Shown here one piece after another: positions 1-7,788 of a stretch of DNA of 64,000 nt (position 1 is its first letter; each line of letters opens with the position of its first letter). The stretch covers positions 1 through 64,000 of the forward strand of contig NZ_JNYZ01000025.1 in NCBI RefSeq assembly GCF_000717335.1. The letters run 5' to 3'. The notes beneath the pieces are model-generated. The model searched no databases. It was not told the origin of the DNA and saw only the letters and a program-made list of their open reading frames with translations. The DNA comes from Amycolatopsis jejuensis. Its GTDB lineage: Bacteria; Actinomycetota; Actinomycetes; Mycobacteriales; Pseudonocardiaceae. A program made the translations under genes and the position numbers.

Positions 1-479
1 CAGCGAATCTTGCCCAGACCGGAACCGTGTTCGACGCCGCGGCGGGCGATCAGCGGGGTGATGCCGCGGGCTCGGACCAGGCGTCGGTACTTGTCGTGGC
101 CGTAGCCGCGGTCGGCGTAGAGCCGCCTGGGCCGCCGGCGTGGCGTGCCGAATGGGCGGGACAGCGTCGAGCAACGGGATCAGCTGGGTGACGTCGTGAC
201 GGTGTCCGCCGGTCAGCCTGACGGCGAGCGGAGTGCCGTGCGCATCGGTGATCAGGTGGCGCTTGGAGCCGGGCTTGCGCCGGTCGACGTGGCGCCAGAG
301 ACGCCGAACAGGGTCGCGGGCAGCCGGTTCCAGCCGATGCCGGTGCGCACGACCTAGAGGATGCCCTCCAACGCAGACCGGTCATCCGCGCGACTCGACC
401 CGGAAAGCGGAACCGTCACGGACATGCCGGTACCAACGGCTCGCACCCACAGCTCGGCGGTCACGACCTGCTCACCCAT
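1..479 (-). pseudogene. Decayed IS5-family transposase, runs off the left edge
   Basis: Read on the minus strand this stretch has the order of parts of an IS5-type DDE transposase, but broken. It opens with an ATG at 479, then ADDRSALEGIL, an in-frame TAG stop near 354-356, and VVRTGIGWNRLPATLFGVSGA. An internal deletion joins this to DRRKPGSKRHLITDAHGTPL, and the reading frame then shifts near 145 before RLYADRGYGHDKYRRLVRARG and GVEHGSGLGKIRW at the left edge. Those words are typical of the catalytic half of IS5-group transposases. At least one stop, one deletion and one frameshift are visible, so it cannot make an active enzyme unless copies elsewhere act in trans. Terminal repeats were not identified. 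The C-terminal end lies outside the window. Confidence 0.85.
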
Positions 480-545
480 CTAGCAATGCTGGAACACCCG
501 ACACCGCAACCGAAACCGACATCCCAGCTCATTCTGAACTGATCG

Positions 546-887
546 CTAAGCCCCCTTGCGCCGGGACCCGCCCTGCAGTTCCTGATGATGCTGCACGGCC
601 AGCTGGACGATGTGCCGCACATGCGGGTCGGCCAGCACGTACACCTGGCGTTTGCCCTCGCGGCGTGCGCGGACGAGACCCGCGAGCTTCAGCTTGCCCA
701 GGTGGTGACTCGCGGTGGGCACCGTCTGCCCGGTCTCCTCGGCGAGCGTGCCGACGTCGCGTTCTCCGTGCGACAGCAGCCAAAGCAGGTGCAGCCGGAC
801 CGTGGCGGACAGCAGGCCGAAGGTCGCGGCCGCGTCCTGGAGCACGTCCGGCGGTAAAGGCGGGGGTTCGGGGGGCACAGCGGTCAT
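546..887 (-). CDS. ArsR/SmtB-family transcriptional repressor
   Basis: Predicted 113-residue winged-helix regulator. The central part (TFGLLSATVRLHLLWLLSHGE, then VGTLAEETGQTVPTASHHLGKLKLAGLVRARREGKRQVYVL) is the classic ArsR helix-turn-helix and wing. There is no CxC-type metal thiolate motif in the recognition helix; His residues in the C-terminal helix (VRHIVQLAVQHHQ) are possible alpha-5 metal ligands, as in SmtB/NmtR-like sensors. It is divergent from the mgtA-like gene, with a perfect 14-base palindrome between them, so it probably represses itself and the transporter operon. A GTG at 920 could extend the protein by 11 residues but would place the start against the operator; ATG 887 is preferred, with moderate certainty. 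Confidence 0.85.
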   Translation of the reverse strand: MTAVPPEPPPLPPDVLQDAAATFGLLSATVRLHLLWLLSHGERDVGTLAEETGQTVPTASHHLGKLKLAGLVRARREGKRQVYVLADPHVRHIVQLAVQHHQELQGGSRRKGA

Positions 888-924
888 CCTCTCGGGTCGG
901 TCTCCAGCGTGACCTAGCACCCAT

Positions 925-938
925 CACTTGCGCAAGTG
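925..938. promoter_or_regulatory. Perfect palindrome, likely ArsR operator
   Basis: CACTTGCGCAAGTG is a perfect 14-base palindrome in the divergent gap between the ArsR-type gene and the P-type ATPase operon. ArsR/SmtB repressors bind symmetric sites in such gaps, so this is the best operator candidate. It is followed at once by TTTGACTG, which could serve as a -35 element for the rightward operon. Confidence 0.6.
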
Positions 939-959
939 TTTGACTGTTTTCGCGATCTG

Positions 960-1147
960 CGCTCTACTGGTCCTCGGCCGGCGGAAGACCGGCCGATGAG
1001 TCTTGCGGAGGAGGTGAGCCGGGTGACCGGCGAAGGAAGTAGTCGGCGCGGCCGCGCCGGAACCAGGGCCGCCATCGTCGTGGCGTAGGTCCGGGTCCCG
1101 CGCGGTCCGCTGCCCGGCAGCAGTGACCTCGAGGGACAGGACCTCCC
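960..1147 (+). promoter_or_regulatory. Structured 5-prime leader of the mgtA-like gene
   Basis: This 188-base untranslated stretch can fold strongly. TCGGCCGG at 974-981 pairs perfectly with CCGGCCGA at 989-996 around a seven-base loop, and CGGCGCGGCCGCGCCG at 1044-1059 is a perfect 16-base palindrome. Leaders of bacterial Mg2+ transporter genes often hold metal-responsive RNA, so a regulatory role is plausible. I did not find the conserved words of the M-box, so no known riboswitch class is claimed. Confidence 0.35.
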
Positions 1148-3640
1148 ATGACCCGCTTTCGCACCCACGGCGACGCGCCGGTGCTCACCGTTTTCCGGAA
1201 CCTGGACAGCTCACCCAAAGGCCTCACCGAGGCCGAAGCAGCCGACCGCATGCGCGAGCACGGCGAAAACCGGGTCGTCATCGCACGCCGGACCGCCCGG
1301 GCTTGGGCCGCCGCGCGCAGCCCGTTCGTTGCCCTGCTGACCGCGCTCGGCGTGGTGTTCGCCGTGGTCGGCGACCTGCGCGGCGCGGTCACCGTCGGCG
1401 TGATGGTCGCGCTCAGCATCGGCTTGCGGTATTGGCAATACGCCCGTTCCGAGCGGGCGATCGACGCAGTCCGCGACCAGATCACCACCACCGTCACCGT
1501 CCGGCGGCGCGCGGCGGACGGCTTCCCCGCTACCGCCCGCGAGGTACCCACGGCGGATCTCGTACCCGGTGACGTCGTCCTGCTCGGTCCCGGCGACGTG
1601 ATCCCGGCCGACGTCCGGATCGTCGCCGCCCGGGACTTCGTCGTGGACCAGTCCGCGCTGTCCGGAGAGGCGCTGCCGGTCCCGAAGGAGCCCGACACCC
1701 CGGCACTCGGCTTCGCGGGCACGTCCGTGGTCGGCGGAACGGCCACCACGGTCGTCGTCGCCACCGGCAACGCGACGTATTTCGGTGCGCTGGCGGCACA
1801 ATCCGCCGAACCGCGCACGGAATCCAGCTTCGACACCGGGGTCCGCCGGGTCGGCTGGACGCTCGTGCGGTTCATGCTCGTGATGGTCCCGATCGTGCTG
1901 GTCGTGAACGGCACGGTGACCGGGGACTGGGCGCAGGCCGGGATGTTCGCCGTCGCCGTGGCCGTCGGGCTCACGCCGGAAATGCTGCCGGTGATCGTCA
2001 CCACGAACCTCGCCCGCGGTGCCGCCGCGCTCTCCCGGCGGCACGTGATCGTCAAGCGGCTCAACGCAATCCAGGACCTCGCGGCGATGGACGTGCTCTG
2101 CGTCGACAAGACCGGCACGCTCACCGAAGACCGGATCGCGTACGCGCACAGCGTCGACTACTCCGGGAACCCCGACGGCGAGGCGGCCGAGTACGCCGGG
2201 CTCGCCGTGCACTTCCAGACCGACCGGCACGACCGGCTCGACGAAGCCATTGAGACCCTGTTCTCCCACCAGGACGACCTGGTCACCGACGCGCTGTTCA
2301 CCGGCGTCGGCGAAATCGGCTTCGATCACACGCGGCGCCGGGCGAGCGTGGTCGTGCGGCGTGGCCGCGAGTACCTGCTGATCAGCAAGGGCGACCCGGA
2401 CGAGATCCTGCCGCGCTGCAGCCACGCGCGGCGCGAGGGCATCGTCACGGATTTCGACGACGCTGCCCGGATCGGCGCAACCGAGCTGGTGCGCGCGTAC
2501 GCCGAGCACGGCATGCGGGTGCTCGCGGTCGCGGCGCGCGAAGTCACCGCGGGATTCGACGAGCGCGACGAGAACGGGATGGTGCTGGTCGGGTTCGTCG
2601 GGTTCGTCGACCCGGTCCGCGACGGCGTCTCCACCGCGGTGAAAGCCCTTGGTGCGCAAGGGGTGGCGCTCAAGATCCTGACCGGGGACAACCAGCACGT
2701 CGCCACCCGGGTCGCGGAATCGGCCCGGATCCCGGTCGGCGAGGTCGTGCTGGGGCACCGGATCGAGACGGCTGACGACGCTGAGCTGCGGGAAATCGTC
2801 AAGGACACCACCGTGTTCGCGAAGCTCACGCCCGCGCACAAGGCCCGGGTGGTCACGGCGTTGCGGGAGAACGGGCATGCGGTGGGCTTCGTCGGCGACG
2901 GCGTCAACGATGTCACCGCGCTGCGGACCGCCGACGTCGGGATCGCCCCGGACACCGCCACCGACGCGGCCAAGGACGCGGCCGACCTCGTGCTGCTCGA
3001 ACGCGACCTGGGCGTGCTCGCCCGCGGCGTGACCGAGGGACGGCGGACGCTCGGCAACACGCTCAAGTACGTCAACATCACCGCGGCATCGAACTTCGGC
3101 AACGTCCTTACGGTGCTCGCGGCAAGCGCGTTCCTCCCGTTCCTGCCCATCCTGCCGATCCAGCTCGTGGTCTCGAACCTGTTGTACGACCTGGCTCAGC
3201 TCGCGCTGGCGTGGGACCGGGTGGAGGACGACTACCTGAGCCGCCCGCGCCGCTGGGACGCCCGCGGGCTCACCGGGTTCATGCTCGTGTTCGGGCCGCT
3301 GTCGTCGCTGTTCGACCTGGCGACGTTCGCGGTGCTGTGGCATGGCTTCGGCGCGGGCAGCAACCCGCTGTTGTTCCAGACCGGCTGGTTCGTCGAAGGT
3401 CTGCTGTCGCAGCTGCTCGTGGTACTGGTGCTGCGGGGCCGGACGATTCGCGCCGCCCGGCCGGTGGTGCTGGCCGCGGCTGCCGCGGCAGTCGCCGGAT
3501 TGCTGCTGCCGTTGTCCCCGCTCGCGGGAGCGCTGAAGATGCAGTCGCTCCCTCCCGGATATCTCCTGTGGCTGGTTGTCGTGCTGACCGGGTACGCGCT
3601 GGCCGCGCAGCTGGTGAAACGCGTCCGCACCTGGTGGTGA
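1148..3640 (+). CDS. mgtA: Mg2+-type P-type ATPase (P3B, MgtA-like)
   Basis: An 830-residue P-type ATPase, likely moving Mg2+ (or another divalent cation) across the cell membrane at the cost of ATP. Visible parts: cation-ATPase N-terminal domain (KGLTEAEAADRMREHGENRV), actuator motif LSGEALPVPKE, membrane motif VGLTPEMLPVIVTTNLARGA characteristic of the MgtA group, phosphorylation site DKTGTLT (about residue 320), hinge VGFVGDGVNDVTALRTADVGIA, and C-terminal membrane helices including LPILPIQLVVSNLLYDLAQLA. The length is slightly under that of enterobacterial MgtA. It is the first gene of a rightward operon with mgtC and an ABC transporter and is divergent from an ArsR-type regulator, an arrangement that suggests metal-responsive repression. 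Confidence 0.92.
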   Translation: MTRFRTHGDAPVLTVFRNLDSSPKGLTEAEAADRMREHGENRVVIARRTARAWAAARSPFVALLTALGVVFAVVGDLRGAVTVGVMVALSIGLRYWQYARSERAIDAVRDQITTTVTVRRRAADGFPATAREVPTADLVPGDVVLLGPGDVIPADVRIVAARDFVVDQSALSGEALPVPKEPDTPALGFAGTSVVGGTATTVVVATGNATYFGALAAQSAEPRTESSFDTGVRRVGWTLVRFMLVMVPIVLVVNGTVTGDWAQAGMFAVAVAVGLTPEMLPVIVTTNLARGAAALSRRHVIVKRLNAIQDLAAMDVLCVDKTGTLTEDRIAYAHSVDYSGNPDGEAAEYAGLAVHFQTDRHDRLDEAIETLFSHQDDLVTDALFTGVGEIGFDHTRRRASVVVRRGREYLLISKGDPDEILPRCSHARREGIVTDFDDAARIGATELVRAYAEHGMRVLAVAAREVTAGFDERDENGMVLVGFVGFVDPVRDGVSTAVKALGAQGVALKILTGDNQHVATRVAESARIPVGEVVLGHRIETADDAELREIVKDTTVFAKLTPAHKARVVTALRENGHAVGFVGDGVNDVTALRTADVGIAPDTATDAAKDAADLVLLERDLGVLARGVTEGRRTLGNTLKYVNITAASNFGNVLTVLAASAFLPFLPILPIQLVVSNLLYDLAQLALAWDRVEDDYLSRPRRWDARGLTGFMLVFGPLSSLFDLATFAVLWHGFGAGSNPLLFQTGWFVEGLLSQLLVVLVLRGRTIRAARPVVLAAAAAAVAGLLLPLSPLAGALKMQSLPPGYLLWLVVVLTGYALAAQLVKRVRTWW

Positions 3641-3683
3641 CCGTCCTTTTCGGACTCGTAAAGGCAAGAAAGTGAGAGCGCAG

Positions 3684-4403
3684 ATGACGACTGCGGAGAT
3701 GCTGCTGCGCCTTGGCGCCGGTGTGGGCCTCGGCACGGTGATCGGATTCGAACGCCAATTCCGCGCGCGGATGGCCGGACTGCGGACGAACGCCCTGGTC
3801 GCGGCCGGGTCGACACTGTTCGTGCTGCTGTCCGCGCACGGGTTCACCGGCGGGAGCGCCGACCCGACGCGGGTGGCCGCGCAAATCGTGTCCGGGATCG
3901 GTTTCCTCGGCGCCGGGGTGATCCTGCGCGAGGGACTGACCGTGCGCGGCCTCAACACCGCGGCGACCCTGTGGTGTTCCGCCGCGGTCGGGTCGCTCGC
4001 CGGAGCCGGGCTGTACAGCGCCGCCGCTGCGGGCACGGTCGTGGTGATGGCGGTCAACATCGCGCTGCGTCCGCTCGGCCGGGCGGTCGACCGCCGTCCG
4101 ACGACCGGGCGCGAAACCCCGACGTCGTACACCTTCCTGGCGGTGACCAAAGACGATGCGGAAGCCCATGTCCGCGCTTTACTCGTCCAAGCATTGGCGC
4201 GCACCGATTTCGCGTTGCAGTCGATCACCAGCACCAACGCCGACGTTCCTGGCCAGGTTCAGGTACGCGCGGAGCTGTGCGCCGATCAGCGTGACGACAA
4301 GCAGATGGAGTCGGCGGTGAGCCGGCTGTCCATGGAACCTGCGGTGACCAGCGTGCGCTGGCAGGCCGAGCTGGCCTACGCCGAACGGGACGGAGACAAC
4401 TAG
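3684..4403 (+). CDS. mgtC: MgtC/SapB-family membrane protein
   Basis: A 239-residue MgtC-type protein. The N-terminal half has the family hydrophobic helices and motifs GTVIGFERQ, AGLRTNALVAAGSTLFVLLS, VSGIGFLGAGVILREG and VRGLNTAATLWCSAAVG. The C-terminal half (from about residue 150) resembles the soluble ACT-like domain of MgtC. MgtC proteins modulate Mg2+ homeostasis and, in some bacteria, the F-type ATP synthase; they are not transporters themselves. ATG 3684 is preferred over the in-frame GTG 3672 because the conserved family N-terminus (MTTAEMLLRLG) starts there and GAGAG lies at a suitable distance. It follows the P-type ATPase by about 40 bases and its stop is two bases from the next start. 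Confidence 0.9.
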   Translation: MTTAEMLLRLGAGVGLGTVIGFERQFRARMAGLRTNALVAAGSTLFVLLSAHGFTGGSADPTRVAAQIVSGIGFLGAGVILREGLTVRGLNTAATLWCSAAVGSLAGAGLYSAAAAGTVVVMAVNIALRPLGRAVDRRPTTGRETPTSYTFLAVTKDDAEAHVRALLVQALARTDFALQSITSTNADVPGQVQVRAELCADQRDDKQMESAVSRLSMEPAVTSVRWQAELAYAERDGDN

Positions 4404-4405
4404 AC

Positions 4406-6139
4406 ATGCTGCGTACCTTCCCGACCCGCGACGCGCTGGCGCGGCCCCGCCGCACCGCCGCCGACGTGGCCGTGTTCCTCGGCGCCGCCGCGCTCCTGTG
4501 GCTGATCGTGCGGCTCGCGCACGGCGCCGACGTGCCGTGGACCCCGGAGACCGGAACGTCCACAGTGTCCACTGACCCGGCCGAACTCCCGTACTACGCC
4601 GGGCGTTCGCTGCTGCGGATGTTCGCCGCGCTCGTACTTTCGATCGGCTTCACGTTCGTTTACGCAACGGCCGCCGCACGCTTGCGGCGGGCCGAGAAGA
4701 TTCTGTTGCCGACACTGGACATTCTGCAGTCGGTGCCGGTGCTCGGGTTCCTGTCGGTGACCATCACCGGGTTCATCGCGCTGTTCCCCGGGTCGCAGCT
4801 CGGGCTGGAATGCGCGTCGATCTTCGCGATTTTCACCTCGCAAGCCTGGAACATGACCTTCGCGTTCCACCATTCGCTGGTATCCCAGCCGCGCGACCTC
4901 GACGAGGCATCCCGGCTGTTGCGGCTGTCGCGCTGGCAGCGGTTCTGGCGGGTGGACGTGCCGAGCGGAATGATCCCGCTGGTCTGGAACGGCATGATGA
5001 GCTTCGGCGGCGGCTGGTTCTTCCTCACCGCATCCGAGGCACTGAGCGTGAACAACCAGAAGTTCGCGCTGCCCGGGATCGGTGCGTACGTCGCCGCGGC
5101 GTCCGGCGAGGGCGACCTCGGCAAGGTCCTGCTCGCCGTCGGGGTGATGGTCGTCCTGATCGTCGGGGTCAACGTGCTGTTCTGGCGTCCGCTCACGGCG
5201 TGGGCGGAGCGGTTCCGGATCGAGAACTCCGAAGCCGCCGAAGCACCCCGCAGCCTGGTCCTCGACCTGCTGCGCCGCTCGCGGATCCCGGCGCTGCTCG
5301 GACGGTTCTTCGGCAAGCTCGTATTCCCGCTCGACCGGGCGCTGGCGGTGTTCGGGCTGGCCGAGTACCCGCTGCGGTTCTCCCCCGCCCGCCGCCGGGC
5401 GGCCGACATCGCGTTCACCGTCGTAGTGTTCGGGCTGATCGTCTACGGACTCGTGCGCGCGGTGCAGTTCATCGGCGAGACCACCGGGTACGCCGAGATC
5501 GGGCACGTGCTGTTGCTCGGGCTGATCACCTTTGCCCGGGTCGTGACGCTGGTGGTGGTCGGGACGCTCGTGTGGGTGCCCGTCGGGGTGTGGATCGGGA
5601 TGAACCCGCGGGTGTCGCGGCTCGCCCAGCCGATCGTGCAGGTGCTGGCGTCGTTCCCGGCGAACTTCCTGTTCCCGCTGATCACCGCAGTGCTCCTGGC
5701 GACCGGGGTTTCCCTTGACTGGGGCGGCATTCTGCTGATGAGCCTCGGCGCGCAGTGGTACATCCTGTTCAACGTGATCGCGGGCGCCTCGGCGATCCCG
5801 CACGACCTGCGCGAGGCCGCGGCGAACCTGCGGCTGCCCCGTGCGCTGTGGTGGCGCCGGCTCGTGCTGCCCGCGATTTTCCCCGGGTACGTCACCGGCG
5901 GGATCACCGCCGCGGGTGGCGCCTGGAATGCGTCGATCGTCGCCGAAATCGTGTCCTACCACGGGGTCACGCTCACCGCGACCGGGCTCGGCGCGTACAT
6001 CAGCGACGCGACCGGGTCCGGGGACGCCGGCCGCATCCTGCTCGGGGTGGCCGTGATGAGCCTGTACGTCGTCGGTCTCAACCGGCTCTTCTGGCGGCGG
6101 CTGTACCGCCTCGCCGAGCGCCGGTTCTCCCTGTCCTGA
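4406..6139 (+). CDS. Duplicated ABC transporter permease (NitT/TauT-like)
   Basis: A 577-residue membrane protein built of two tandem binding-protein-dependent permease domains (roughly residues 60-260 and 350-560). Each half carries an EAA-type coupling loop: EASRLLRLSRWQRFWRVDVP and EAAANLRLPRALWWRRLVLP. The two halves would form a complete translocation pore in one chain. Sequence style is that of the nitrate/sulfonate/bicarbonate permease superfamily, but no periplasmic binding protein gene is nearby. Start codon follows the mgtC stop by two bases, implying translational coupling and a role alongside the Mg2+ genes. The transported substrate cannot be read from sequence. Confidence 0.85.
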   Translation: MLRTFPTRDALARPRRTAADVAVFLGAAALLWLIVRLAHGADVPWTPETGTSTVSTDPAELPYYAGRSLLRMFAALVLSIGFTFVYATAAARLRRAEKILLPTLDILQSVPVLGFLSVTITGFIALFPGSQLGLECASIFAIFTSQAWNMTFAFHHSLVSQPRDLDEASRLLRLSRWQRFWRVDVPSGMIPLVWNGMMSFGGGWFFLTASEALSVNNQKFALPGIGAYVAAASGEGDLGKVLLAVGVMVVLIVGVNVLFWRPLTAWAERFRIENSEAAEAPRSLVLDLLRRSRIPALLGRFFGKLVFPLDRALAVFGLAEYPLRFSPARRRAADIAFTVVVFGLIVYGLVRAVQFIGETTGYAEIGHVLLLGLITFARVVTLVVVGTLVWVPVGVWIGMNPRVSRLAQPIVQVLASFPANFLFPLITAVLLATGVSLDWGGILLMSLGAQWYILFNVIAGASAIPHDLREAAANLRLPRALWWRRLVLPAIFPGYVTGGITAAGGAWNASIVAEIVSYHGVTLTATGLGAYISDATGSGDAGRILLGVAVMSLYVVGLNRLFWRRLYRLAERRFSLS

Positions 6140-6164
6140 CCCCAGTTCCGAGAGGTTGTGTGCC

Positions 6165-7442
6165 ATGTCCGAAGTCCTCGTGTCCGTCGAGCACGTCAGC
6201 ACGAGCTTTCCCGGGTCGGCCGGGGACGAGCTGCGGGTCCTCGACGACATCACCCTCGACCTGCGCGGCGGCGAGATCGTCGGACTGCTAGGCCGTTCCG
6301 GGTCCGGGAAGTCGACGCTGCTGCGCACGATCGCCGGTCTGATCGGCCCGACGCACGGCACGGTGCGTTACCGCGGCGACGAGCTCGACGGAGCCAACCC
6401 GGGCGCCGCGATGGTGTTCCAGACCTTTGCCCTGATGCCGTGGCTGACCGTGCAGGACAACGTCGAACTCGGTCTCGCCGCCCGCGGGGTACCCCCGGCC
6501 GCCCGGCGGGAACGTGCGTTGCAGGCCATCGATCTGATCGGGCTCGACGGCTTCGAATCCGCGTACCCCAAGGAACTTTCCGGCGGCATGCGGCAGCGGG
6601 TCGGGTTCGCCCGCGCGCTCGTGCTCGAACCGGACGTGCTGCTGATGGACGAGCCGTTCTCCGCCCTCGACGTCCTGACCGCGGAAAACCTGCGGACCGA
6701 GCTGATGGCACTGTGGCAGCGCGACGATTTCCCGACCAAGGCCGTGTGCATCGTGACGCACAATATCGAGGAGGCCGTGCTGCTCGCCGATCGCGTGCTG
6801 GTCCTCGGCACCAACCCGGGCACGCTGCGCGCGGAGGTGGACGTTGACCTCGCGCGGCCCCGCGACCGCAAATCCCCGGCGTTCGCCGCTCTCGTCGACC
6901 ATCTTTACGACCAGCTGACCGGCCGCGACCCGGCCGCCGTCGAACCCGCACAGGCAACACCGACCGCGCGCCCGCTCCCCCACGCCTCGGTAGGCGGGCT
7001 GGCCGGTCTGGCGGAACTGGTGCACGCCCGCGGCGGCCGCGCCGATCTCCCCGACCTGGCTGCGGACCTCAACTTCGAGGTGGACGACCTGCTGCCGCTC
7101 GTGGACGCGGCGGCCTTGCTGGACCTGGTGTTCGTGGCCGGTGGCGACCTGCACCTGACCCCGGTCGGCACCGCCTTCACGACCGCCGACATCCAGACGA
7201 GCAAGAAGGTCTTCGCCGGTCAGGTCCGCGACCGGGCGCCGCTGGTGCGCACGATCGTCAACGCCCTGACGGCCAGTGCGGGCGGAACACTGCGCGCGGA
7301 GTTCTTCCTGGACCTGCTCCGCCGCGGTTTCTCGGCCGCCGACGCACGACAGCAACTGGACACGGCCATCGATTGGGGCCGCTACGCCGAACTGTTCGAC
7401 TACGACACCGACCGGGACCGGATCACCGTAGCTGCTTCGTGA
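6165..7442 (+). CDS. ABC transporter ATPase with C-terminal AAA-associated domain
   Basis: A 425-residue ATPase partner of the duplicated permease. The nucleotide-binding domain shows Walker A GRSGSGKST, Q-loop VFQTFALMPW, signature LSGGMRQR, Walker B VLLMDEPFSALD and the switch His in VTHNIEEAV. From about residue 270 an added domain (GGLAGLAELVHARGG to the end) resembles the AAA-associated C-terminal domain found on some NitT/TauT-like ATPases; its winged-helix-like pattern suggests a regulatory or sensing function. ATG 6165 has GAGAGG nine bases upstream; the GTG at 6156 would be too close to it. It is the last gene of the operon and its 3-prime end overlaps the opposing gene by 20 bases. 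Confidence 0.88.
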   Translation: MSEVLVSVEHVSTSFPGSAGDELRVLDDITLDLRGGEIVGLLGRSGSGKSTLLRTIAGLIGPTHGTVRYRGDELDGANPGAAMVFQTFALMPWLTVQDNVELGLAARGVPPAARRERALQAIDLIGLDGFESAYPKELSGGMRQRVGFARALVLEPDVLLMDEPFSALDVLTAENLRTELMALWQRDDFPTKAVCIVTHNIEEAVLLADRVLVLGTNPGTLRAEVDVDLARPRDRKSPAFAALVDHLYDQLTGRDPAAVEPAQATPTARPLPHASVGGLAGLAELVHARGGRADLPDLAADLNFEVDDLLPLVDAAALLDLVFVAGGDLHLTPVGTAFTTADIQTSKKVFAGQVRDRAPLVRTIVNALTASAGGTLRAEFFLDLLRRGFSAADARQQLDTAIDWGRYAELFDYDTDRDRITVAAS

Positions 7443-7761
7443 GGAAGCTGCGCACCGGCAGCAGCAGCCCACCCGCCGACAGCACGATGAAGACCACCTG
7501 GTGCACATGGTCCTTGCCGGGCGGCAGCCGGGCGACGAGATGTACCAGCCAGAACACCGGGTAGAACCACAGCACCCACCACGCCCACCGCTCCCGGCGG
7601 CGGAACGGGACCAGCGTGATCAGCCCGCCGAACAACCCGGTGCCGATCGAGGCCAGCCCGTCGGCGCGCGTGAGCGCGTCGGCGGGAAACGCGACGGCGA
7701 CGAGGCCGAACCCGAGGACGCCCGCGCTGACGATCGCCAGGCAGAGCCAGCCGATCCGCAT
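7423..7761 (-). CDS. Small predicted membrane protein, function unknown
   Basis: A 112-residue protein with four hydrophobic stretches: IGWLCLAIVSAGVLGFGLVAV, IGTGLFGGLITLVPF, WAWWVLWFYPVFWLVHLV and VHQVVFIVLSAGGLLLPV. I do not recognise a named family with certainty; the layout resembles small four-helix actinobacterial membrane proteins. ATG 7761 is chosen because GAGGA sits seven bases upstream; an ATG at 7779 would add six residues. It is convergent with the ABC operon and sits just downstream of the MFS gene on the same strand, 27 bases away, so it may be co-transcribed with the aromatic catabolism genes. Confidence 0.7.
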   Translation of the reverse strand: MRIGWLCLAIVSAGVLGFGLVAVAFPADALTRADGLASIGTGLFGGLITLVPFRRRERWAWWVLWFYPVFWLVHLVARLPPGKDHVHQVVFIVLSAGGLLLPVRSFLTKQLR

Positions 7762-7788
7762 CCGGACGTCCTCGCGCATGCGGTGAAT

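Noticed and set aside
960..1147. M-box (Mg2+) riboswitch upstream of mgtA.
   Set aside because: The leader is structured, and GGTGAG occurs, but the other conserved M-box segments could not be found, so only a generic structured leader is reported.
1211..4237. A minus-strand open frame of about 1000 codons opposite the Mg-type ATPase and mgtC genes.
   Set aside because: It is antisense to two clear family members, is very rich in Arg, Gly and Asp as expected from a shadow frame in high-GC DNA, and has no recognisable motifs.
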